Shown in pieces: positions 55,079 through 64,000 of a stretch of DNA of 64,000 nt; position 1 is the stretch's first letter, and each line of letters begins with the position of its first letter. The stretch is taken from the NCBI GenBank assembly GCA_964247055.1, contig OZ176053.1, positions 9,610,001-9,674,000 on the forward strand, read 5' to 3'. Source of the DNA: Paragordius varius (lineage: Eukaryota; Nematomorpha). The notes under the pieces are model-generated. The model did not search any database. It saw nothing but the letters and a program-made list of their open reading frames with translations, and had not been told where the DNA came from. A program made the position numbers and the translations under genes.

Positions 55079-55561
55079 CTTTGACAAACCCAATTTTAGT
55101 CGTATTGTAAATTTGAATTTACTTATAAATAATTATTTTACCATAAAAAAGCACACTTCACAATTTGGCTGTTTGGTTTTTTTATGATAGTATACAAAGA
55201 AAATTTTTTAACCTATTTTATATATTTATCTCTCTTCTAAAAATCCTAATTAAATTTATCTAATTTGCTTTTCAAATCTATATAAACCACTTAACTAATG
55301 AATAAGAATCTTTGATTTCTTAATATCATGTTATATCGTTTTAAAATGGACAGTTCATGCAATGAATCACACAATTTAAAACTAAAATTTAAAATGACAT
55401 TTCCGCATTTGAAACAAATACTTTAACGCATAATATTGACAGTATCACGGCTATCATATGCCTAAAAACCATTTAATATCCCAAATTAAAGAATATAAAA
55501 CATGGTATTATCTTAAATTATATGAATCCAAAATTATTTACATAGAGTTAAATATACATAC

Positions 55562-57254
55562 CTGCTTCTAATTGTGGGTCTGGATCTATTATGTGTTAAA
55601 ATAAATACGGAATACTTGGCAATGGTGCTGGCAATGGCTCAATATCTACATCTACACAATAGTTTTGGATTATATTAAAACAGGATACTATTTGGTGGGG
55701 CCTGGACAAATTCTATAAATAAAAAAGATATATGCTTATATTATCTTAAATATATATCCTTTCAACCATGCTCTACCCCTAAAATACGCTTGTTTGTCCA
55801 AATTTTAATTAAGAATATTCCAAAGAATTTATTTTTATGCCATAATCTAGAACATATTTAAATTCTTATCGTGCAACGACGGCTCGTTTGCGTTTTATTA
55901 AATAAACCTATCCCATCACCAACTGATTTACCTTCGTTCGGGTTGAGTTGTTCTACAAATAAAAATTAAAATTAGGATTTTAAGTAAAATTTGTAATAAA
56001 ATTAATAATTTTATACAAATTTGACTATTTATTTTTACCCCATTCTGGTGGCGGTTCGTCAAGGACATAATCAATTTCTCCATTTTGTATAGGGTTATGC
56101 GCCAGCAAATCCCATTGGGCTAACGCTGCATCCACTTCTGCATCGTCGGCAATATCTAAAATCAAATTTTGTGGCAAGATAAAATTAATTTAAATCCATA
56201 TATTTATCTTACCTCTCTTTACTTATAATTTTTTATCCAAACAATTTTTAATATATATATTTTATGCTGTTTTTCACAAACATGTAAATAAATTAACAAA
56301 TAAATTTTAATTTTTTGACATTGATTATATATTTTTTCCGTTTTCCTTTTATAATGACACAACATTTGACCGTAATTTTATATGAAAATATTTAACAAGT
56401 GGCAAATTAACTTATTGTATTGGTAGAAAAACCTTTTAATAAACATGCACGAATATCGAAATGGTCAAAATAATAAAAATTATGGCTCACTCATTAGTTC
56501 TCCTTCCCCATTGTTTAAAGCCTCATCCACAAACGCTATTTGTGATAAAACAATTATATTATTCTTTTGCAATGTAAACCTAAAGGAAAATAACTGAAGA
56601 ATGTTTAATTAGTTTTATTGAAAATCTAGTTAATTCTTTATATGGAGGAATTGGTTACCTTAATTAGAAATATATATTATATACCTTAGATATTGGACTG
56701 ATTTTTAATTTAGCCATTTATAACCATGTTGGGTAGAAAATTAATGATGGTTGTTAAATATCTATCTTTATATTTTCACTATAAGATTATTGACACAAAC
56801 GAATGTAGTGCGATTGAAAGAATTAATATATTAGACTAAACAACAAAAATACACGTTATATGCAAGGAGTCGATATCGACTTAAGAAAGAATTACATGTC
56901 TAAATACAGGATTTTCCGACAATTCTTATCATTCGGTACTTTTATTTAAACCAAGAAAAAAATTAATTTCAAAACCAAATATGCACCTTTTTAGATTAAA
57001 TATATTACCATATTCATTTTAAAGGCTGGTTATAAAGGTAAATTAACAAATTATATTTACCATATTCAACACAAATATATATTTAATTAAGTTATTAAAT
57101 TGAAATGGCGAAAATATGTGATGGTATAAAATCATTTGATCCATAAAATTGGATATTCACTAATACATTATATTTAAAACAATATTTCGAAAAAATAGTA
57201 ATCAAAGTTTATGTAAGTTTTAAAAAGTAAATTATTTACCGCCAGGAGGTAAGT
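55562..57254 (-). CDS. Gene C, acidic micro-exon protein (pair of D), ends not found
   Basis: The function is not recognised. Minus-strand exons, all phase 1 at both ends and multiples of three: 57254-57240, 56535-56491, 56155-56039, 55952-55932, 55712-55689, 55651-55616, 55585-55562. They join in frame as DLPPG, AFVDEALNNGEGELM, an acidic exon with DDAEVDAALAQWDLLA and VLDEPPPEW, then QLNPNE, EFVQAPPN, VDIEPLPAPLP and PDPQLEA. Gene D has the same order: an acidic exon ending STPPPDW (138 against 117 nt), then a 21-nt exon. No start or stop codon was found. The 3' exons should lie between 55562 and gene B, a region taken up by MITE-2 and foldback-1 copies; 53333-53145 is one weak candidate. 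The bias to Asp, Glu and Pro and the absence of hydrophobic stretches suggest a disordered soluble protein. Confidence 0.55.
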
Positions 57255-57259
57255 CTAAA

Positions 57260-57295
<36 letters not shown>

Positions 57296-57389
57296 TATTA
57301 GTTACAATAGACACAATAAATAATATGTATCTGTGCATTTTTAAATGGAAAAACTTCCCAGCTTTCATCCATAAAAAACCTGCATGCAT

Positions 57390-57905
57390 ATTAACACCTT
57401 ACTAGTTTTCGGGATAGTTTTTTATCCCAGAGCGATAAGAAGCCGAATTTAAAATGCTTTTTTAGCCTTATAGGCGCATTATACAAAAAAAATTTTAAAT
57501 GTAAAATTGTAAAAAAAATACTCATCTCAAACTTTTTGCCGTCATTTTTTCTATAAATTTTTTAAATCGCTAAAGCAACAACCAAATAATTGTATATTAT
57601 AGTTAGAAAATATAAACAATAACTTAATAAGCTTTCAGGCTATATTTTACGAGGCAAAACTTGATATATTTTGATTTTAATATCAGCTGTTCATTTCAAT
57701 CGTGTTTTAGCGTGATTTCAAACTCTAGAAGTCACACTGTATAAAATATAAGCTTTTTTATCTAATACATGAGAACAATGTTTGATAATTGATTTTAAGA
57801 AAAATAACTTTCATAACTGTATATTTACAAAATTGAGATCTGGGATATTAAACCATCCAATATGACTAAACGTGTTGAGAAAAACTAAATAATTTGTTAC
57901 ATATA
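57390..57905 (+). repeat. MITE-2 copy 3
   Basis: It begins TAACACCTTACTAGTTTTCG and ends near AATTTGTTACAT, sharing TTTTAGCCTTATAGGCGCAT, AATCGCTAAAGCAACAACC and TTGAGATCTGGGATATTAAA with the other copies. A foldback-1 copy begins immediately after. Confidence 0.6.
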
Positions 57906-57910
57906 TATAT

Positions 57911-59044
57911 ACATTCCGTCCAATCGGGGAGTATAAAAAACCTGATGAAATATATATGTTCTGATATAAAAATGTATCTACATGGTGCTTGATTTCGACC
58001 TTTACGAGTGATCTAAGTACCTATTTTTTCGTAGGTGCTCCTATGAGAAAATGACAAAGTATTCGCATATTTTTAAATAAATTTTTCGGTAAAAATTATG
58101 TGCTTTAGTCCAAAAAATATCACTTAAATATATCATAAAAACATAAAAAGCAAAAGAATATTTCAAAAAAATTAATTTTACGAATATGGGCTTCACAAAC
58201 GGAAAACCGGGATTGCGCGATAAAAATTTTAAATATATTCTAAATTTTGGTATTGATTATTTTTTTTAAAAAATGCATAATTTTTAGAAAAATTTTATTG
58301 AAGCTTAGCATAATAAAAACGGTATAAAAACGCTCTAAGATATAAAAACACTTTTTCTATTGATTTGATGATGCTGAACCTTTCGCTCCAGAATAAGGTT
58401 CCTTGTTTTAAAATTTTGGTAAATATTCGTAAAAAAACCAATTTCATAAATAACATGAATTTGAAGATAAAAAAATATATTATTGAAAATTCTGAGGTTT
58501 ATGGAAACGTTCAGCATCAAATTATATAGAAATCGTGTTTTATAATATCTAAAAGCGTTTTATCTTTTCCATTCAAAATAGTGTGAGTACGCTTCAACAA
58601 AATTTTGCAAAAAATTAAATTAAAGTATGTAATTTTTTAAAAATATTTTTTGTTGATACCAAAATTTATAATATATTTAAAATTTTTATCGCGCAATCCC
58701 GGTTTTAAATTTGTGAAGCCCATATTAAAGAGCGAAAAAATATGGGACTTTCGGAGCCATCCATAAATTTAGAATTTTTGAAAATATTGTTTTGCTTTTT
58801 ATGTGTAGTTTATGATATATTTTAGTGACATTTTTTGGAATGAAGTACTTAGCTTTTATCAAAAAAATTGCTAAAAAATGTGCGAAAATTTTGCCATTTT
58901 CTGATATGGTGGAGCAGTTACCACAATAATGTATAAATCACTCGCAAAGGCCACCAAAGGCACTATAATGATCCTGATATATTTTTCTATCAGATACATA
59001 TTTAATCAGGTTATTTTTTTATTTTCGCGATTTTGGACGCAGTG
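57911..59044. repeat. Foldback-1 palindromic element, copy 5
   Basis: It begins ATTCCGTCCAATCGG and ends TTTTGGACGCAGTG followed by TA. Arms contain GGGCTTCACAAAC, GGGATTGCGCGATAAAAATT and the inverses TTTTATCGCGCAATCCCGG and CTTTCGGAGCC. No coding capacity. Confidence 0.75.
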
Positions 59045-59092
59045 TAGATATATAAGAAATTTTTTAAAGTTCAAGAAAATATTGAAATGAAC

Positions 59093-59150
59093 TCTTCATA
59101 CACATATCGCCCGTCACTCCTAAGCGCGATACCCCCTAACAAAGAGTATT
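59093..59150 (+). other. Possible mitochondrial small-subunit rRNA scrap
   Basis: TACACATATCGCCCGTCACT resembles the near-universal 3' decoding-region sequence of small-subunit rRNA, in the form seen in animal mitochondria. It is followed by CTAACAAAGAG where the next conserved block would be. Only about 50 b could match, so a short nuclear copy of mitochondrial DNA or coincidence are both possible. Confidence 0.3.
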
Positions 59151-59821
59151 TAGAGTTATATATACATTTAGAATTTAGTATGTAAGGGTTTTAAAATATA
59201 AATTAATATAAGCATCAGTTTTATTTGCTCTATTATTATATAATAGTTTCTTGGCTGTTTGTATTAAATACGTGAGATTAACCAGTTCGATACTTGAAAT
59301 GTAAAAATAAAATATAATTGTTTTAATGTATATAACAAAATTATAAAATATTATTTACATTTTATTTATTAAAATAAGCTTATATTTTTTGTTTAACCAT
59401 TTTTATCGATCGGGTTAATCGGTGTTTTTATTATAAAAATTTAAGGATAGTGTAAACTAAGCGTTTTTATAAAACTGAGGCTTAAGTATATTTATTGACA
59501 TTCAAACCCACTATTACGCAAAATTATATGTAATATTTTTGTTTTTATTTCCAAAAATTTTATTTTTGCATAAAACAGCCTTATTTTATAAATATGGATG
59601 CATTATTAGCTATTGATTTCCTAGCCTTGTTTCATAAATAATAAATTGTAAAAACCACCCGACATTATTTTCAAAATTCTGAGAGCTAATGTTATTTTAC
59701 TAAAACCATAGAGAAGCCACATTTTTACCTTATATCTGGCACGCTATGAATATCATGAGTGATACCAATTAAAGAGTTGCATTTTATTAAAACTTTATGT
59801 TACATTGAAATGCAATTAAAC

Positions 59822-60816
59822 TTACTCACTCAATGCTTTAGCAATTAGTATTGGAAGGGAACTATTTTGTGCCACGAAATTTATCCCATAATATTTTACG
59901 GTTTTATTATAGCGTTTGGTGGCTGCCACATATCGTTTATGAGGTATGTGATAAGTGATGGCCAATCCAGTCATATCATTGATATTTTTTTTGCCTAAGA
60001 AGTAGTATATTAGTAAATATTAAAACAGTTTAATCTATTTCAACAATACAAAATGTAAACATTTACCTGGAGTATAAAACTTGAAGACATAATTTTTTCG
60101 GTTGTTCCTTTTTGTCACCCTCTGCCAGACCAAGGATGTACTGATATTGTCTAAAAGTATATTTATATATTAACCTCTTAAAATGGTATAATTAATTTAG
60201 CTTTTATGAAATAATAATACGCTACAATAAAGTTAATATACAAATATTAATTTGCTCTTATGCAAAAATTAACGATACATCCGATGAATATCTTTCACTG
60301 CATTTTTATTTAGCCTAAGCTCATCATATACCTATGTAGATTATATTATGTTTGAATTAAAATTTTAATTCTTAAAAGAGTGTCAATCTTTTTATATTAA
60401 GAAATAAAATGATTAAAAAACAGTTGTTTGATCAATTTAACTCTCAGGTGGCTGCCACCACTATGTCGACTAGGGCTTATTATGTATCTTGAAAATGTGT
60501 TTCTTAGTTACAAATTAAATACTAATTTTAACTAAATTATATCGTTTAAGAAACAGATTAAAAAAGTATGAACTATTAATAACATTAAATAAAAAGTTGG
60601 GGCAAATGATTTTTGAAGTTTCTAAAATTAGTGATTGATCCAAATTTATGCGCTTGTTGGGGGCAGATTCCTTAATAGGTTGCTTCTTATTAAAGTTTAC
60701 TTTTGTAACAATAATGTTTTGTTCAAAAGTTACAAAATTAAATATATATAAAACGTTACTTCGGATGGCAAATGTCTTGGCTATGGCTTTGGCATTTTCC
60801 ACGTGTTCAATTGTTT
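59822..60816 (-). CDS. Gene G, partial, secreted-type family (pair of E)
   Basis: The function is not recognised. Minus-strand exons: 60816 to roughly 60590 (3' boundary unclear), 60150-60067, and 59994-59822 ending in TAA. The 84-nt middle exon is the same length and phase as exon 4 of gene E and reads VTKRNNRKNYVFKFYTPG against VSRVNSRKNYVLNIYDP. The last exon reads DMTGLAITYHIPHKRYVA, matching HAGLVITSVCPNNSIYIV. The first visible exon (HVENAKAIAKTFAI, then FNFVTFEQNIIV) corresponds to exon 2 of gene E (DHVTYGQLYQKNTVIFW). The signal-peptide exon found in E was not located in the 400 bases upstream. The gene ends earlier than E, in the exon where E continues to one more. Confidence 0.55.
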
Positions 60817-61239
60817 CTAATAATAATGATGTAATATATATGGATATATTTAGATGAAAAACTCCAAGTGTTTTTGTTTTCCAAAAAAATTTTAAAAACA
60901 GGAATCGAATAAATATTCATAACTCTAAATAAATTCAATTATGATTAGGATTTATTTTACTATATTCCTGTCGCGTTAAAAGATAATTAAAGGGCGTCCC
61001 TTAAAGAAGCGATTTATTGAAATGTATTCGTATAATATTGTAATTAATAAATAAAATATTTATCAATGTACACCTGCGATTTCCTAATAACTGTTTTTAA
61101 AAATATTAGGAACTTAATTTTTGTGAAAAACATCACCGAGGATTAAGCTGGATTTATGAATAAATAGTAACAGAAAGAATCGGAAAAATATCCATTATTT
61201 AATTTGAGTTTTGCTAAAATGTTAATACAATTTTGTGAA
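60817..61239. other. Spacer upstream of gene G
   Basis: AT-rich; a first exon with a signal peptide is expected near here but I could not find one. Confidence 0.3.
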
Positions 61240-61771
61240 TTCGTATTTTTCAAAAACTCCAATCTAAATACCCCATACCATATTTAAGATATTTTTAATA
61301 AACTACTAATTTGTGCTTCTGTCCTAATAAAAATTTTAAATAAAATATCCAAATAAAATTTAGTTTAAAAAAAATTTCATAATAACCTACTTAAACGCCA
61401 TTTTTATTTTACAACATAAAAAATATCGTGTTTATTTATAAGGCTAAAATTAAGTTTACTAAAATCACTTTTAACATAAACATAAACAGAAAAATTGGTA
61501 TATTTTGCATTATTTTAATATTTAGCTTATGCACACCCATGTCATGTAAGCTAATTTTTATCTTTGGGTGTTACCTATGAATAAGTAATATCAAGTATTT
61601 TTGAATGAATTTTTTATATATTTCGGTTCATTGTGTTATATAAGTGCAAATTTGTGCCAGATTTTAATTTATTCCATATTTTTTGAAATATTTGATTAAA
61701 CAACCCTGGGGTATCCAAAGACCCCAATTCGAATCGAAGGACTGAAATGAATGCGTTGTAACCAAGTGTTA
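61240..61771 (+). repeat. MITE-1 copy near the right end
   Basis: The left inverted repeat is eroded. The right end is clear (CAACCCTGGGGTATCCAAAG, then GAATGCGTTGTAACCAAGTG). Internal blocks match the copy at 31797-32172. Confidence 0.65.
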
Positions 61772-62454
61772 AAGGGGTCGAAGGTGAACAAGTAAGTTTT
61801 TCTAATTAAGTGGGTTAGATACTATGATCGTACCTTTTTATAAATAAATAATTATTATTGCTGAATTTAAATGGGCATACGTTTTCCAGGATCGTTCAGA
61901 GTTATTATAATATGCTTATTAATTTAATACAAATACAGTTTTATACTTGAAAATAAAAAAATATTTGTTAGCATATGTTTCGGATGAAACTTTCACATAT
62001 TCATGTTTGATAGCGGCCAAAATAAATTATACTTTTTCATTTGTTCCAAATCAATATACTTTATTTTCTAATCAGAGTTTTAAACTTCATAAATATCTGT
62101 AAGCAAATGGTTTAAAGAGCTCAAAAAAATTTATATAAATTATCTATTCGGGAAAACTACCCAAAAATTGGAATGTTAACAGTAAAAAACCCTAAATTGC
62201 AAATTACCTTGTAAATTGGGAAACTTCTTTGTTTTATTGAATTGAACGGTTTTTGACTTTTGAGGAAGCGCGGCAAACATTTTATATAGTATGGCTTTGT
62301 GTAAAATATATTATATTATGGATTTTTTAAATGTATCTTCAGAAATTTCATGCAAATTAACAAAAAAATTTTTGATATAATAATAAAAATAAATATATAA
62401 ATCTGTATTAAATGTATATTTATGTAGCGAATTAAAGAATATATTAATTTACTA
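61772..62454. other. AT-rich spacer
   Basis: No gene, RNA or recognisable repeat was seen. Confidence 0.4.
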
Positions 62455-63925
62455 GCGTAAATCTCGTGCTGCTACGCAGCTCGAGGAAGTCCTTCGGACT
62501 TCTGGGGGGGGGGGGGGGGGCATTTTTAATTTTATAAGCACTTTTGGTATGCAGCACGAAGTTTTAGAATGATTCACATAGTGTCATATTCTGAAATTTG
62601 GCTCCAAAAACATGCTGTATGGATATGAATGCGCAGTTGTAGGCGGGTAGCCCCCTACCCAGAGGCCAATATAAAAATGTAGTTAGATAAAAAAATTTGC
62701 CTTTATACCTGGAATAATCGTTCAGTCCTAATAGTTTATGGAAGAATGGTTTCAAAACTAAATAATAGTTCAATGATAGCGCATTTTAGGGAGTAAAGGG
62801 CCTATTTAACGGTTAATTAAAAAAATCCGCTCGACTAAAATTTTTGACTTTTTACGGGTGATACTTTAAGCAGCTATTGAACTCATATGGCCTCATAGGT
62901 TATCTGAAATTTAGCCCCAAAAGCACGCATTTTCGATATGACGGGTCAGTTTTTCGCAGGTAGCTCACTCAGCAGCTATCATCAAAGAAACGGCTGACTA
63001 ATTTTTTGCCTTTTAACAGGGACTACGTGGAATCTTTATTGAATTTTTACGGTCTCATACCTTGGGCAAAAAAATACAATCAAAAAATTATTTTTGTGGA
63101 CTGGCATTTTACGGGGGTAGGTAAAAAGAGGGCCTAAATCAAAAAAGTGAGTCGACTATGTTCAGCGCGATCAATAATAAGTAAACAAAAATCATATTTA
63201 AAATTGAATGGTCCAACACCTTCTCCAAAAAATTGACCTAACCCATTTTTAACACGGGGTGGCCCCGAACTGGGGACCTAATTCCAAAAAAGGGCGAAGC
63301 TATTGTCGGGACATTCATTTATGATTATATTTTTTCGATATTTGGATTTGAATGGGTTCACCAGTTTTCCGGAAACAGATCACAAAGTTACATGAGGAAT
63401 CAGTTTTTAGCGGGTAGCTCCTTACCTTACCCAGCAGCTATCATCAAAGAAACGGTGGACTAAAATTTTTGCCTTTTAACAGGGAATACGAAAAATCCTT
63501 ATTGTTTACAGGCTCATACCTTGGGCAAATAGATTTAAAAAATTATTTTGGTGGACTTTGTTTTTTTTGAAAAAAATGGCATTTTACGGGGGTAGCGGGT
63601 AAAAAGAGGGCCTAAATTTAAAAAGCGAGACGACTATGTTCGGCACAATCGAAAATAATTAAATAAAAATCATATTTGAAATTGAATGGTCCAACACGTT
63701 CTCCGGAAAATTGTCTCAAATACACGATTTTTATGGACTTCTGTTTTCAAAAAAAACATTTTTCACACCGGATGGGCCCTAACTGGGGGCCTAATTCAAA
63801 AAAAGGGCGAAGCTATTGTCGGGGCATTCATTAATGATTATATTTTTTCGAAGTTTGGATTTGAATGGGTCTACCGTTTTTCCTGTACCAGATCACAAAG
63901 CCAGCATTTTCCATTTTAAATATAT
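62455..63925 (-). repeat. Hairpin-ended repeat, inverted copy
   Basis: It starts with two hairpins, GCTGCTACGCAGC and GAAGTCCTTCGGACTTC, followed by a run of 18 G (about 62503-62520). It then carries the 320-bp-type units in reverse and ends with AAAGCCAGCATTTTCCATTT. An internal stretch is repeated: the block with GGGCGAAGCTATTGTCGGG occurs near 63292 and again near 63805, so part of the element has been tandemly duplicated. The ORF across 63686-63919 is a shadow of the repeat. Confidence 0.65.
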
Positions 63926-64000
63926 AGATAATATACATGAATCTAAATCAGCAGTACTCATATCACGGTCCTCAGTGATTTTCGCTTAGGAGATTTTCAA

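Noticed and set aside
55395-55464. Minus-strand start with signal-peptide-like MIAVILSILCVKVFV
   Set aside because: It is followed by an early stop, no donor leads to a plausible next exon, and hydrophobic codon runs are common in AT-rich DNA.

Overview
This is nuclear DNA from an animal. The window is strongly AT-rich and full of small transposons. Slingshot cofilin phosphatase and a typical metazoan-style enolase are both present with GT-AG introns. Several introns are very short (22-30 nt), beside others of 0.4-2 kb. That mix recalls reduced parasitic animals with tiny introns (for example dicyemids, orthonectids or myxozoans), and the micro-exons recall schistosome micro-exon genes. I cannot fix the phylum from this window.

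Layout. On the + strand, slingshot occupies 1227-8150 (12 exons) and enolase 32760-39125 (12 exons). On the - strand are eight genes or gene parts built mostly from tiny symmetric exons, which simple ORF calls do not reveal. They fall into four families and form two blocks. Read in the direction of transcription, block 1 is E (24126-22176), D (about 21322-17119), A (16257-11663), H (9027-8679). Block 2 is G (60816-59822), C (57254-55562), B (52604-45930), F (43214-42024). E pairs with G, D with C, A with B and H with F, so the same four families occur in the same order and orientation on either side of enolase: a duplicated four-gene cassette. None of the four families matches anything I recognise.

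A and B are the clearest pair, with 15 exons each (324 and 337 codons). They have an acidic N-terminus, a Lys/Pro linker, a Gly/Ala-rich membrane-type segment assembled from exons of 9-57 nt, and a C-terminal domain rich in N-glycosylation sequons. E starts with a signal peptide. D and C are acidic, and D ends in a basic tail. H and F are seen only as their last two exons. I infer a set of membrane or secreted proteins plus an acidic partner; their function is unknown.

The remaining DNA is mainly repeats: a palindromic 0.75-1.2 kb foldback element (six copies), two families of about 510-bp MITEs, hAT-type MITEs and one hAT relic, two mariner relics, LINE fragments, an element ending in GC-rich hairpins next to a poly-G/C run, and four foldback elements that share termini but not sub-terminal repeats. 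I saw no LTR retroelement, Polinton, CRISPR array or convincing tRNA gene.
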